This document shows, in pieces, positions 29,652-39,545 of a stretch of DNA of 64,000 bases. The notes beneath the pieces are model-generated. The model made no database searches. It saw only the letters and a program-made list of their open reading frames with translations, and was not told the origin of the DNA. The translations under genes and the position numbers were made by a program. Position 1 is the first letter of the stretch. Each line of letters starts with the position of its first letter. The stretch comes from Sphingomonadales bacterium 28-55-16. GTDB taxonomy: Bacteria; Pseudomonadota; Alphaproteobacteria; Sphingomonadales; Sphingomonadaceae. The stretch covers positions 1-64,000 of the forward strand of contig NCGG01000010.1 in NCBI GenBank assembly GCA_002278855.1, given 5' to 3'.

Positions 29652-30674
29652 TTAGCCGCGCCGGGCCGCTGCCCGCGCGATGCGCACCAGTTCCTCTTCC
29701 AATATGGTCACGCCGAGCCCGTCGCGCACCTGCATCAGCTTTGCCTCAACCTCAAGCAAATGGGCATTAAGCCCCGCAAGCCGTGCAGACGGCCATCGGC
29801 CGAGCTGCTGCACATAATTGTCGGCATCTTTCCAGAAAATGGAGCGCGTTGCCTTCACAACCGCACCCGGATTGGCACCATTGTCGACCTTGGTACGCAT
29901 CGCGGCGAGCATCGTTACCCGGCGTTGCATTGCGCGAATGATTCGGATGGCATCAACGCCCATGTCGCGCGCGGCGATCAATTCGCGACCCGTCCCCCGC
30001 AAGTCACCGCCCATGACAACATGCACGAGACCATTGACATTTTCTTCGCCGGTTTCGGCCGATAATGCTTCGAATACAGGTACTTCGACCGTTGCCGGAC
30101 GCTGGGGCGACGCGTCATAATATAATGCCAGCTTTTCAATTTCGGCCTGTGCCAACTTGCGGTCTTGGCCTGTGTACCGCGCGATGCGGGCGGCTAGGGG
30201 CCGATCGATTTTCAGCCCTGTCGTTGCCGCATAGGCCATCACGGCTGCTGCCGCGTCGCCTTCTTCGGGCAGATAGCAGATATGTGCCATCGCGCGAGGG
30301 TGCGCCTCCAATAGCTTGCGCAATTTACTGGCCTTGGTCAGGTTTCCTGCGGTCGCAATGACCGGATTTGCATCCCCTTCCAGTGCCAGCAGATTTTCAA
30401 CCGCTGCCAGCCCTTCTTCGCGCCGGAAATTAAGACGGATATGTCGTTTGTCCCCAAATAAGGAAAGCGCAGACGCCTCATCCGCCAATAAGGCAGGGTC
30501 ATTGCGCATGCGGTCGCTGTCGATATCTACACGCTCTGATCCGACCAATAGCGCTGCCATTTGCGATGCAATGTCGGCAACGGCGGATTCATCCTGGCCG
30601 AAGATGAAAAACATCCGAACGTCGGGACGCGCGCCAATGGCGCTAATAAAGCTGCGTTCTTTTGCGTTGCTCAT
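29652..30674 (-). CDS. holA: DNA polymerase III delta subunit
   Basis: This 340-residue HolA-type clamp-loader subunit opens the sliding clamp during replication. The order of segments fits the family: an N-terminal RecA-like region (MFFIFGQDESAVADIASQMA), a degenerate nucleotide site, a helical middle around ARYTGQDRKLAQAEIEKLALY, and a C-terminal collar domain with RAMQRRVTMLAAMRTKVD. Its ATG overlaps the stop of lptE (ATGA). It is the last gene of the leuS-lptE-holA unit. Confidence 0.9.
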   Translation of the reverse strand: MSNAKERSFISAIGARPDVRMFFIFGQDESAVADIASQMAALLVGSERVDIDSDRMRNDPALLADEASALSLFGDKRHIRLNFRREEGLAAVENLLALEGDANPVIATAGNLTKASKLRKLLEAHPRAMAHICYLPEEGDAAAAVMAYAATTGLKIDRPLAARIARYTGQDRKLAQAEIEKLALYYDASPQRPATVEVPVFEALSAETGEENVNGLVHVVMGGDLRGTGRELIAARDMGVDAIRIIRAMQRRVTMLAAMRTKVDNGANPGAVVKATRSIFWKDADNYVQQLGRWPSARLAGLNAHLLEVEAKLMQVRDGLGVTILEEELVRIARAAARRG

Positions 30675-31159
30675 TCGCCGCGGGCGTACATGGAAAGCCG
30701 TGTGACAATCTGGTTCGCCACCTTTTGCGTGAGGTTTTCGAGCGCACTATTTTCACCAGCAATGGTCGCATATTCGGAACTGACGACGTCGATACCGGCA
30801 TCAGACCCAGCAGTGGCATCAAGAACCGTTTCGCCCGTGGCGACAGAGATAAGCTGATATCGCGCACGCAATGTCCGCCTTTCACGCGTCACCGTGTCGT
30901 CGGCGCGCACACCAAAGCCCGAGATTTGGTCATCAAGCGTCACGACCAAGCGGAACTGTGCGGAACCAACATTGTCCGCACCTAAACGGTCGTTCAATGC
31001 ATTGCGCATCAACCATCCGTTCTTACCCTCGATAGCGGCAACGCTAATGGTTCCGAGGGTGCTTGCAACCGCTCCTTTTGAACCCCCGCTATACAAGGGC
31101 TGCAAGCCGCATGCGGACAGCATTGATAGGAGAAAAAGGGGGGCGATGTAACGTTTCAT
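30671..31159 (-). CDS. lptE: LPS-assembly lipoprotein LptE
   Basis: This 162-residue lipoprotein ([13 protein letters not shown]; lipobox Cys at about residue 17) has the LptE fold signature RNALNDRLG near residue 53. LptE plugs the LptD barrel and helps place LPS in the outer membrane. Both ends overlap neighbours as ATGA: with leuS upstream and holA downstream. This tight coupling is the usual proteobacterial arrangement and supports the call despite low sequence conservation. Confidence 0.88.
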   Translation of the reverse strand: MKRYIAPLFLLSMLSACGLQPLYSGGSKGAVASTLGTISVAAIEGKNGWLMRNALNDRLGADNVGSAQFRLVVTLDDQISGFGVRADDTVTRERRTLRARYQLISVATGETVLDATAGSDAGIDVVSSEYATIAGENSALENLTQKVANQIVTRLSMYARGE

Positions 31160-33681
31160 AAGACGATGTTGACTAGCCTGTCGGGTACGACGATGATCTT
31201 TTTGATGTCCGCGCCGTCAATCGCATGCTGAACCTTTTGGCTGGCCAGCGCAAGCGCCTCTGTCTCGGCTTGCGGCAGGCCCTTGGCGACGGTCAGCGTG
31301 TCCCGCAACTTGCCCCTGACCTGAATGGCAATCGTCACTTCATCTTCTTCAAGCAATGCGGGGTCAACCGCTGGCCATGCTGCGTCGGCAATAAGGCCGC
31401 CGCCCAATTCCGCACCAAGCACAGTCCACGCTTCTTCGGCCAAATGCGGCACCATGGGTGATGACAGCAGGACGATTGTCCGGATAGCTGCATCGCGGCT
31501 GGCCGATGGCGCAGCCTTCTCAATGGCGTTGGCAAGGTCGTAAATCTTGGCGACCGCCTTGTTGAAGGCGAGCGCCTCGATATCGATGCCAACGCCAGCA
31601 ATGACCTGATGGGTTTTGCGGTCCAATGACTTGTCCGTGCCGTCTGCACCGCTCACTTGTGATGTCAGGCGCCACAAACGCTGGACAAAGCGCCAGCAAC
31701 CTTCAATGCCCGCTTCTGACCATTCCAGATCGCGTTCAGGCGGGCTGTCGGACAGCATGAACCAGCGCACGGCATCTGCGCCATATTGGTCCACAATGTC
31801 ATCGGGATCGACGACATTCTTTTTGGACTTGGACATCTTCTCGATGCGGCCTGCGACTGCGGGCGCACCGCTGTCGATAATCGTCCATATGTCGCCTTCG
31901 CGCCGGACTTGATCAGGGCTCAGCCATGTGCCCTTTGCGTCCTGATATGTTTGGTGCGTGACCATCCCCTGCGTAAACAAGGATGCGAAAGGCTCCTGCA
32001 CATCAATCAAGCCGATATGGCTTAATGCGCGGGTCCAGAAGCGGGCGTAGAGCAAATGCAAAATCGCATGTTCAACGCCGCCAATATACTGGTCAACCGG
32101 AAGCCATTTTTCCGCAACCGCGCGATCAAATGGCTTGTCATGGGGTTGGCTTGCAAAGCGGATAAAATACCAGCTGGAGTCTACAAAAGTATCCAGCGTG
32201 TCGGTTTCACGGCGTGCGGGCTGATGGCACTTTGGACAATCAACTTTACTGAATGTTGGGTGCCGATCAAGCGGGTTTCCGGGGATGTCGAAACTCACAT
32301 CTTCGGGCAATTTTACCGGCAATTGATCGTCGGGCACCGGTACCGCGCCGCATGTCTGACAATGGATGATAGGGATGGGCGTGCCCCAATAACGCTGCCG
32401 TGAAACGCCCCAGTCGCGTAAGCGATATTGCGTTTGGCCAATGCCCCAGCCTTCGGCCTGCGCGCGCGCGATCACATCGGCTTTCGCTTGGTCAATGGTC
32501 ATGCCATTCATCCAATGTGAATTCACGATCGTGCCGGGTCCCGTAAAGGCCACATCGCCTTCAAATGCGCTGTCTGTCAGATCACCATCAGCGACAACGC
32601 GCGTCACGGGTAAGTGATATTTGCGTGCAAAATCAAGGTCGCGCTGGTCATGCGCCGGACATCCAAAGACGGCGCCCGTGCCATAATCCATCAGCACGAA
32701 ATTGGCGACATAGACAGGCAAATGCCAACTGGCATCAAGCGGATGTTCAACTGTCAGCCCTGTATTGAACCCCCGCTTTTCGGCAGTTTCGATATCCGCC
32801 GCAGTCGTGCCGCCTTTGCGGCATTCTTCGATAAAGGCCTGTAAATCAGGGGCATTGGCGGCTAGTTTTTGCGCGACCGGATGGTCCGCAGCTATTGCGA
32901 CAAAGCTTGCGCCGAACATCGTGTCCGGGCGCGTGGTGAAAACGTCAATGCCAGCCGTGCCGCCAGGAAAGCGGAACGTGCATTTCAACCCTTGCGACTT
33001 GCCAATCCAGTTTTCCTGCATCAGCCGAACCTTGTCGGGCCACTGGTCAAGCGAGCCAAGCCCTGTGAGCAATCCATCGGCAAAGTCGGTGATTTTCAGA
33101 AACCATTGGCTCAATTTGCGCCGCTCAACGGGCGCGCCGGAGCGCCAGCCCTTGCCATCGATGACTTGCTCATTGGCAAGCACCGTCATGTCAACGGGGT
33201 CCCAGTTCACTGCGGATTCCTTGCGATAGACAAGGCCAGCGGCGTACAGTTTTAGGAACAAGGCCTGTTCATGCCCATAATATTCCGGCTCGCATGTGGC
33301 GAGTTCGCGCGTCCAATCAATCGCAAAGCCAAGCCGCTTCAGCTGGGCCTTCATGTTGGCGATATTGTCGCGCGTCCACCCGCCAGGGTGCACATTTTTC
33401 TCCATCGCGGCGTTTTCCGCGGGCATGCCAAAGGCGTCCCAGCCCATGGGGTGGAGCACTTCATGCCCCGTCATCCGCTTGTAGCGCGCTAAAACGTCAC
33501 CCATCGTGTAGTTGCGGACATGGCCAATATGGATTCGGCCTGACGGATAGGGAAACATTTCCAAGACATACGCGCGCGGCTTGGACGAATTGTCATCGGC
33601 GACAAAACTGCTGCGTTCTTCCCAAATATTTTGCCACCGCGCGTCGGCGACGTGCGGGTTAAAACGCTCTACATTGGACAT
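31156..33681 (-). CDS. leuS: Leucyl-tRNA synthetase
   Basis: This 841-residue class I synthetase has the HIGH motif in [18 protein letters not shown], the editing (CP1) domain around residues 220-400 with [16 protein letters not shown], and the KMSKS loop in [17 protein letters not shown]. The C-terminal anticodon-binding and LeuRS-specific domain ends in [15 protein letters not shown]. It follows the DUF3576 lipoprotein gene by five bases and overlaps lptE, so the three downstream genes probably form one transcript. Confidence 0.97.
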   Translation of the reverse strand: MSNVERFNPHVADARWQNIWEERSSFVADDNSSKPRAYVLEMFPYPSGRIHIGHVRNYTMGDVLARYKRMTGHEVLHPMGWDAFGMPAENAAMEKNVHPGGWTRDNIANMKAQLKRLGFAIDWTRELATCEPEYYGHEQALFLKLYAAGLVYRKESAVNWDPVDMTVLANEQVIDGKGWRSGAPVERRKLSQWFLKITDFADGLLTGLGSLDQWPDKVRLMQENWIGKSQGLKCTFRFPGGTAGIDVFTTRPDTMFGASFVAIAADHPVAQKLAANAPDLQAFIEECRKGGTTAADIETAEKRGFNTGLTVEHPLDASWHLPVYVANFVLMDYGTGAVFGCPAHDQRDLDFARKYHLPVTRVVADGDLTDSAFEGDVAFTGPGTIVNSHWMNGMTIDQAKADVIARAQAEGWGIGQTQYRLRDWGVSRQRYWGTPIPIIHCQTCGAVPVPDDQLPVKLPEDVSFDIPGNPLDRHPTFSKVDCPKCHQPARRETDTLDTFVDSSWYFIRFASQPHDKPFDRAVAEKWLPVDQYIGGVEHAILHLLYARFWTRALSHIGLIDVQEPFASLFTQGMVTHQTYQDAKGTWLSPDQVRREGDIWTIIDSGAPAVAGRIEKMSKSKKNVVDPDDIVDQYGADAVRWFMLSDSPPERDLEWSEAGIEGCWRFVQRLWRLTSQVSGADGTDKSLDRKTHQVIAGVGIDIEALAFNKAVAKIYDLANAIEKAAPSASRDAAIRTIVLLSSPMVPHLAEEAWTVLGAELGGGLIADAAWPAVDPALLEEDEVTIAIQVRGKLRDTLTVAKGLPQAETEALALASQKVQHAIDGADIKKIIVVPDRLVNIVL

Positions 33682-33686
33682 AGAAA

Positions 33687-34130
33687 TTACCCGGTGATGG
33701 ACGACCGACGAAGGTCACGTGCCTTGGTGAGGATGACAGCTTCAAGCTTCTGAACGGTTGCGGCGCGCAGTGGCGCTGCGACCCATTGTCCGTTTTGCGA
33801 GACTTCGCGGCTGCCGGCCACGCGCAGGGCGTCGGCCCGCAGATCTTGGTCAAGGATTGAAATGGTCAACTTTATGCGTTCGCCAGGGCTTTGAGGATTT
33901 ACATACCAGTCGGTCACAATGACGCCGCCTGCCGAGTCGGTTTGCACCAACGGCATGAAGGACAGAGCATCAAGCGATGCGCGCCATAAATAGCTGTTTA
34001 CGCCGATGGTTGTGACTTGGCTTGCAGCCAAGTCAGCCTTTGGACGTTCCCGGCCGCCACAGCCGGAAAGCAGTCCCAAGCTTAATAAGCTGCCGGTCGC
34101 AACGATAAGTGCCAGGCGAGTGGTGCGCAT
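33687..34130 (-). CDS. DUF3576 family lipoprotein
   Basis: This 147-residue protein has a lipoprotein signal ([10 protein letters not shown]; lipobox Cys at about residue 24) and the alphaproteobacterial DUF3576 pattern ([38 protein letters not shown]). It is probably attached to the inner leaflet of the outer membrane. It starts the leuS-lptE-holA unit, so an envelope-assembly role is plausible; no function is established for the family. Confidence 0.88.
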   Translation of the reverse strand: MRTTRLALIVATGSLLSLGLLSGCGGRERPKADLAASQVTTIGVNSYLWRASLDALSFMPLVQTDSAGGVIVTDWYVNPQSPGERIKLTISILDQDLRADALRVAGSREVSQNGQWVAAPLRAATVQKLEAVILTKARDLRRSSITG

Positions 34131-34378
34131 AAAATGTCCTTGAACAATGAAATATCAGAAACCTCTATAGCGGCTTGTTGTCGGGAGCAAGCTTTCTGGC
34201 TGCTGAACGGCGTGCGGTTCATCTCAAGCAAAGCTTCAATGGGGCATGGATTGTGGACATCATGCAACATGTCACCATAAATCGCTTCAATGGAACGCAT
34301 TTGATGCCAGAGCTCTTTTGAATCTGCAAATTGCAGCCTATGGCAAACGCAACGGAAAAGGAATCGGCACACAGAGCC

Positions 34379-35134
34379 ATGAACGAACATCGGGGACATA
34401 AGCGGCAATATGCGACCATTGCAGCAGCTGTGCTTGCATTGGGTTCGCTCGCCATTTCTCCGCTGGTCGTCCCTGCTTTTGCGGCGAAATTATCTGGCGA
34501 TGAACAAAAGGCCAATCCGAACTGGATAGCCATGTTTACGCCAGCGGGCGGTGACAGCGTTTTGGCGCAGAAATTGTCGGCCGCACAATTCGCCGCCAAT
34601 GCACGCTTCCCATTCACACCGGCTGGCGCCAGTGAAGGCCATAACCGCACGATCACAGTGGCGGCGCGTGTCAATTCGCGCCTCACCTCTGGTGCTGTTT
34701 CTATCCGCAATGCCTTGGCGACCAATGAAGTGGGCGCTGGAAAAGGCGTGCGGCTTGCCGCAGTCGACTATCGTTTGAGCGCGTCCAGGGGCTGGCAGGA
34801 CTTTGCGTTGCCGAAGGCGCAGGCGCGCGCCGCCAGAACACCTTTGAGCGACTTGGGTAAGGGTAGCTTCCGGCTGGACGATGCCACGCCGAAGCCAAGC
34901 AAGTTCAGCACAAATATAGAATTGGGCCAAAGCAAAGAGATGGCCCCTCCCGCGCGCGGTAGCGCAGCTTCGGGCGACTATAAGCTTGATGTCGGCGGCA
35001 GCTTTTCTATCAGCCGCAAGATCGACGTCACCGCCGGTGTCCGTTACGCCAGCGAAAATGATCGCGTCATTCCGTTGGCAGACAACCGTAAGGACAGCGA
35101 AGCTGTCTATGTTGGAACCAAAATCCGCTTCTAA
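34379..35134 (+). CDS. Hypothetical exported protein with outer-membrane beta-strand C-terminus
   Basis: From the ATG at 34379 the product has 251 residues: a basic N-terminus, a hydrophobic signal (ATIAAAVLALGSLAISPLVV), then a polar, Ala/Ser-rich body. The last 55 residues look like beta-hairpins (YKLDVGGSFSISRKIDVTAGVRYA, AVYVGTKIRF) ending in phenylalanine, as outer-membrane barrel proteins do. I do not recognise a named family. A longer start at 34340 (ATG) is possible; neither has a strong ribosome-binding site. It is convergent with the ThiE homologue, and the stops overlap. Confidence 0.75.
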   Translation: MNEHRGHKRQYATIAAAVLALGSLAISPLVVPAFAAKLSGDEQKANPNWIAMFTPAGGDSVLAQKLSAAQFAANARFPFTPAGASEGHNRTITVAARVNSRLTSGAVSIRNALATNEVGAGKGVRLAAVDYRLSASRGWQDFALPKAQARAARTPLSDLGKGSFRLDDATPKPSKFSTNIELGQSKEMAPPARGSAASGDYKLDVGGSFSISRKIDVTAGVRYASENDRVIPLADNRKDSEAVYVGTKIRF

Positions 35135-35679
35135 GCGGTCTTTTTCCTGAAAGCATCAATCGCCGCCCAGCCATGGATAAACCGTGGATTTAGCATCTTT
35201 GCGTTCTGACGGGTCATGCCGCCCAAGGCGATGACATTTTTGTGCCCCGCCAATTTTGCGAGCTGCTGAAACTTCAATGGACCAAGGGGCCGTGCGCCGG
35301 GATGGCTGGTGGTGGCGAACAGCGGCGAGAGGAAAAGCAGGTCGGGTTGGCTTGTCTGAATGCGCTCAATCTCGCTTGGATTATGGACCGGAGCACTATG
35401 CAGCAACTTCGTTTGGCCCCGGCTGCGGTGATGAAAGCCATCCGCATGCCAGTGCAACGCCGTCCGTTCATCCCCTGCAAGCAACGCGATATGCCCGCGC
35501 CGTCGGCACATCCGCAGCACTTGGGCGAACAATGCGCGCCGTTGCTGCGTGTCCAAATGATAATGGCGGAATACCACACCTGACCGCGATGGTAGCCGCT
35601 GAATGGCAGGCAACAGGTCGTCGCCAAAGCGTGCATCGGTCATCAGCCAGATTTTCGGCAGGGGGTGGCTTCGCGGCAT
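35131..35679 (-). CDS. Thiamine-phosphate synthase (ThiE-like) homologue, divergent
   Basis: This 182-residue protein has the TIM-barrel order of ThiE: an early WLMTDARFGDDLLPAI, the ADGFHHRSRGQ loop in place of the usual DGVHLG, the PVHNPSEI and FLSPLFATTSHPGA segments, and a glycine-rich phosphate loop at ALGGM. It is shorter than classical ThiE, and the pyrophosphate-binding loop is altered, so thiamine-phosphate synthase activity is not certain. It is transcribed away from the YggS gene, with only 23 bases between the starts. Confidence 0.7.
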   Translation of the reverse strand: MPRSHPLPKIWLMTDARFGDDLLPAIQRLPSRSGVVFRHYHLDTQQRRALFAQVLRMCRRRGHIALLAGDERTALHWHADGFHHRSRGQTKLLHSAPVHNPSEIERIQTSQPDLLFLSPLFATTSHPGARPLGPLKFQQLAKLAGHKNVIALGGMTRQNAKMLNPRFIHGWAAIDAFRKKTA

Positions 35680-35702
35680 GCAACTGCCTATAGCGACGGC
35701 TT

Positions 35703-36389
35703 ATGCAGGAAGCGACACCAGAAACATCCGCCGACCGTTTGACGGCCATCCGTGGACGCATAGCAGCAGCTGCGAAGCTCGCGCGCCGTCCGTCGGAGAA
35801 TATCCACCTCATCGCCGTATCGAAAACGCGGTCGGCAGAGGACATTGCGCCGCTCATTCGTGAAGGGCAAAAATTGTTTGGCGAAAACCGTGTGCAGGAG
35901 GCTGCGAGCAAATGGCCTGCGCTCAAGGAACGGCATCCAGGCATTCAGCTGCACCTCATAGGTCAGCTGCAATCGAACAAGGCCGAAGAGGCGGTCGCTT
36001 TGTTTGATGTGATACATTCGGTCGACCGGCTGTCGCTTATCACTGCGCTCGGCAAGGCGATGCACAAACTGCAGCGCGCGGTGCCGTGCTTCATTCAAGT
36101 CAACATTGGCGCCGAGGCGCAAAAGGGCGGTTGTGCGGTTGCGGAGTTGCCTGATTTGCTAAAGGCCGCGCAGGATGCAGGCATAACGGTGGCTGGGTTG
36201 ATGTGCATTCCGCCCGCCGATGTGGAGGCTGCGCCTTTCTTTGCGTTGTTGGCCGAATTGTCCGCGCGCTATGCTTTGCCGCAACTGAGCATGGGCATGT
36301 CGGATGATTTCGAAACGGCAATCATGCTAGGCGCGACCCATGTCCGCGTTGGCACCGCGTTATTTGGCGCACGTACCGGCCCTGTTTAA
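35703..36389 (+). CDS. YggS/PROSC-family PLP-homeostasis protein
   Basis: This 228-residue PLP-binding protein has the alanine-racemase-like barrel of the YggS (PLPBP) family. The PLP lysine is in IHLIAVSKTRSAEDI. FGENRVQEAASKW, LHLIGQLQSNKAEEA and the C-terminal LSMGMSDDFETAIMLGATHVRVGTALFG are diagnostic. It is thought to control free pyridoxal phosphate rather than act as an enzyme. Its last 30 bases overlap the convergent pdeM gene. Confidence 0.94.
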   Translation: MQEATPETSADRLTAIRGRIAAAAKLARRPSENIHLIAVSKTRSAEDIAPLIREGQKLFGENRVQEAASKWPALKERHPGIQLHLIGQLQSNKAEEAVALFDVIHSVDRLSLITALGKAMHKLQRAVPCFIQVNIGAEAQKGGCAVAELPDLLKAAQDAGITVAGLMCIPPADVEAAPFFALLAELSARYALPQLSMGMSDDFETAIMLGATHVRVGTALFGARTGPV

Positions 36390-37055
36390 GGCAAAACGGG
36401 CATAGCCTGTTTGCGTGGCGACCAAGGCTTCGGCCACTTCACCACTTACCAAATCGCAGGCCTTAAGGATCGCCATATCCTGCACATCCAGACCGCCAGT
36501 TAGCGCGCCAAAGGCAGGCATGATCATCTTACGCGGGGTTTTGACAAAGCAGCGCCGCGATACCATGCGTCCGCGCAGCACTTGCCGGAACTTTGGATGG
36601 AAATGTCCCGAAATCTCGGGATTGGGGTCCCCGCTTAACGCCTCATGCCGAAGCGTGATCCCCGACAATATCAATTCGTCAAACGCCTTGCCGCCCCAAA
36701 TCCCCGCTACCGCGCGGTCATGGTTTCCGGTGATCCAGATCCATTCGGTCTCGCGGGCCAAATCGACCAACAATGCTGCAGCGGGTTCCGCGAGCCGGTG
36801 TTCGCCGTCGTCGTCGTGAAAATTGTCCCCGAGGGAAATTATTCTCGCGGGGCTATATGTGCTGCACAATGCTGCAATATCCTGCAGCGTCGACACGCTG
36901 TCATAAGGCGGCAGCATTTGGCCATATAAGGCAAAGGCGCTCGCCTTTTCCAAATGCAGGTCGGACACCAATAACGCATCTTGCGCGCGCCAATATATGG
37001 CCGCCTCGCCAGCTACCTCAAATGTCTCGCCGCCAAATTCGAAATCCTGTGCCAT
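36360..37055 (-). CDS. PdeM-like ligase-associated metallophosphoesterase
   Basis: This 231-residue calcineurin-like phosphoesterase has the full metal site: DLHLEKASAF, GDNFHDDDG, WITGNHDRAVAG and ISGHFHPKF. It matches the endonuclease PdeM of the four-gene ligase-associated DNA damage response set. The Lhr-type helicase of the same set lies 77 bases upstream on the same strand. The ligase and exonuclease partners are not in this window. The C-terminal coding end overlaps yggS by 30 bases. Confidence 0.88.
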   Translation of the reverse strand: MAQDFEFGGETFEVAGEAAIYWRAQDALLVSDLHLEKASAFALYGQMLPPYDSVSTLQDIAALCSTYSPARIISLGDNFHDDDGEHRLAEPAAALLVDLARETEWIWITGNHDRAVAGIWGGKAFDELILSGITLRHEALSGDPNPEISGHFHPKFRQVLRGRMVSRRCFVKTPRKMIMPAFGALTGGLDVQDMAILKACDLVSGEVAEALVATQTGYARFALNRAGTCAK

Positions 37056-37132
37056 GGCCAGAGGCTATGCGGATTGTGGTGCGCGACTGCAAGCGGATGT
37101 GCGTAGTCCGCTCTGGCCCCATCTCTATGCGC

Positions 37133-39538
37133 TTAAGGTGTCATCGCCACGCCGGCCAAAGTCTCTGCCTCCATCAATAAGGCATCGTCCACCGAACCCT
37201 GCGCCACACTCTCGCGGCCAATCATCACCAGCAATGGTACGGCCAGCGGACTGACGCGCTGCAGGTCGACGTGCAGCATCGTGTCGGCGGCGCGGTCCAA
37301 CAAATCGCCAAGCCGGCCCACATCGGTCAACCGTGCCCGCGCGTCGGCCCATGCCGCCTGAAGCAGCAAATGGTCAGGCTCATATTTGCGCAGCACATCG
37401 TAAATGAGGTCGGTGGAAAAGGTAACTTGCCGGCCCGTCTTGCGCTTGCCGGGATGTTGCCGCTCCACGAGCCCACTTATGACCGCCACTTCGCGAAACG
37501 CGCGTTTGAGCAAATAGCTGGATTCCACCCAGTCAACGAATTCGTCGGCCAATATGTCAGCAGAAAATAAGGGCTGCGGGTCTGTGATGGGCTTTAGGCT
37601 CCACACGCCCAAGGCATAATCGCTGGCAACAAAGCCCATGGGCATCAGGCCACGGCTCTCCATCCGCCGCGTGATGAGCATGCCAAGCGACTGGTGCGCG
37701 TTCCAGCCTTCAAATGGATAGGCCACCATATAATGGCGTTTGTCGTGCGGGAAGGTTTCGACCAGCAACTGCCCAGCCTTTGGCATTTGGCTGCGATAGG
37801 CCTGCATCTCAAGCCACTCGCGCACCTCGTCGGGAAAGCGCGCCCAGCCCGGCCTGTCGGTCAGCATCTGCCGCACGCGACCTGCCAGATGCGTGGTCAG
37901 CGGCAACCGCGCACCCATATAGCTTGGGATGTTGGTTGCTGGCTTGGTTGCCGCACGCACGATGAGGTCGAGGTCTTTGATCGATTCCACCTCAAGCGCC
38001 ATTCCGGCAAAGGTGAAGCAGTTTCCAGGGCTAAGCGTGGCGGCAAAATTTTCCTCAACCTTGCCCAATTTGCGGCCATTGCGGAAACGGATCTCCAGCA
38101 TCGGCGCATCGACAATGATGCCTGCGTTGAGGCGATGCTGCGCCGCAAATTGAGGGTGCGCCAATCGCCACCTGTTGTCAGGGTCTTTGACCAATTTTTT
38201 AAAACGGTCATAGGCTTTCAACGCATAGCCGCCGGTCGCGATAAAGGCGATGACACGCGCAAAGGTCGCGGCGTCTAGTGCCGAATAGGGCAAAGCAGAT
38301 TGGACCTCGGCCAGCAGTTCCGCTTCGTCAAACGGCCCCGCGCACGCGATACCCATGACATGCTGCGCCAGCACATCATAGCTGCCGGGGCGGAAGCTTT
38401 CGCCGTCGCGCACCCCCTCTGCCACCGCGTCATAGGCAGCCTGCGCTTCAAGATATTCAAAGCGATTGCCGGGGACGAGAATGGCCTTGCTGGGTTCATC
38501 CATGCGGTGGTTGGACCGGCCGATACGCTGCAGCAGGCGCGACGAGCCCTTGGGCGCGCCCATTTGGATCACGCAATCAACATTGCCCCAGTCGACACCC
38601 AGATCAAGGCTTGAAGTGCAGACTAAGGCGCGCAATTTGCCCTCGGCCATGGCGCCTTCAACCTTGCGCCGCGCCTCGACGGACAAGGAACCATGGTGAA
38701 TGCCGATGGCATATTTGGGTTCATTCGCGTCCCATAATTTCTGGAAGATAAATTCGGCCAGAAAACGGGTGTTGCAGAATATCAGCGTGATTGTGTTGCG
38801 GCCGATTTCCTCGATGAGCTGCGGTATCGCATGCTGCCCGCTATGCCCTGCCCATGGCACGCGGCCTTCGGGCAGCAGGATCGTCAGATCAGGCTCAGCC
38901 GCGGCTGCGCCTTCGACCAAGCGCACTTGGTCAATGTCGCCATTGGGGGCGAGCCATGCGCGGTAATCGCCTGGGTCGGCCACTGTCGCGGACAAGGCAA
39001 CACGCTGCAGCTCCGGCGCGAGCATTTGCAACCGCGCAAGCGATAGGCTCAGCAAATCGCCGCGCTTGCCATTGGCAAAGGCGTGCACCTCATCGACAAT
39101 GACGCGCTTCAGTGCGGCGAACATGTACGCGCTGTCTTCATGGCTGAGCAGCAACGACAAAGATTCAGGCGTGGTCAGCAATATCTGCGGTGGCTTGACC
39201 CGCTGCCGCGCCTTGCGGTCGGACGGCGTATCGCCGGTCCGCGCCTCAACGCGAATAGGCAGGCCCATTTCCTCGATCGGGATCAGCAAATTGCGGCGGA
39301 CGTCGGTGGCCAATGCCTTGAGTGGAGATATATATAGGGTGTGGAGGCCGTCCGACGGGTGGGCAATCAAATCATTGAGGCTCGGCAAAAACCCGGCCAG
39401 CGTCTTGCCCGCACCCGTTGCGGCCACCAGCAAGGCGTGTCGACCGTCCCGTGCCGCGTCGAGCATTTCCAATTGATGCCGTCGCGGCTGCCATCCGCGC
39501 GCGGCGAACCAGTCGAGGATGATGGGCGGTAAAATCAC
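37133..39538 (-). CDS. Lhr-type ligase-associated DEXH-box helicase
   Basis: This is a roughly 800-residue superfamily 2 helicase. Walker A is ATGAGKT (about 40-46) and the DEXH box is DEVH at about 149-152. The helicase C lobe shows VCTSSLDLGVDWGNVDCVIQ and RLLQRIGRSNHR. The C-terminal part holds the Lhr-specific winged-helix/barrel regions. With the adjacent PdeM nuclease it belongs to a DNA-repair set. No ATG occurs near the start; a GTG at 39538, eight bases after the pgm stop, was chosen, while the frame stays open to a TTG at 39601 inside pgm. Confidence 0.9.
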   Translation of the reverse strand: MILPPIILDWFAARGWQPRRHQLEMLDAARDGRHALLVAATGAGKTLAGFLPSLNDLIAHPSDGLHTLYISPLKALATDVRRNLLIPIEEMGLPIRVEARTGDTPSDRKARQRVKPPQILLTTPESLSLLLSHEDSAYMFAALKRVIVDEVHAFANGKRGDLLSLSLARLQMLAPELQRVALSATVADPGDYRAWLAPNGDIDQVRLVEGAAAAEPDLTILLPEGRVPWAGHSGQHAIPQLIEEIGRNTITLIFCNTRFLAEFIFQKLWDANEPKYAIGIHHGSLSVEARRKVEGAMAEGKLRALVCTSSLDLGVDWGNVDCVIQMGAPKGSSRLLQRIGRSNHRMDEPSKAILVPGNRFEYLEAQAAYDAVAEGVRDGESFRPGSYDVLAQHVMGIACAGPFDEAELLAEVQSALPYSALDAATFARVIAFIATGGYALKAYDRFKKLVKDPDNRWRLAHPQFAAQHRLNAGIIVDAPMLEIRFRNGRKLGKVEENFAATLSPGNCFTFAGMALEVESIKDLDLIVRAATKPATNIPSYMGARLPLTTHLAGRVRQMLTDRPGWARFPDEVREWLEMQAYRSQMPKAGQLLVETFPHDKRHYMVAYPFEGWNAHQSLGMLITRRMESRGLMPMGFVASDYALGVWSLKPITDPQPLFSADILADEFVDWVESSYLLKRAFREVAVISGLVERQHPGKRKTGRQVTFSTDLIYDVLRKYEPDHLLLQAAWADARARLTDVGRLGDLLDRAADTMLHVDLQRVSPLAVPLLVMIGRESVAQGSVDDALLMEAETLAGVAMTP

Positions 39539-39545
39539 AACGGGC

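Noticed and set aside
34082-34408. 108-codon minus-strand frame between the DUF3576 and exported-protein genes
   Set aside because: It overlaps the start of the DUF3576 gene and the signal region of the plus-strand gene, and shows no protein-like features.
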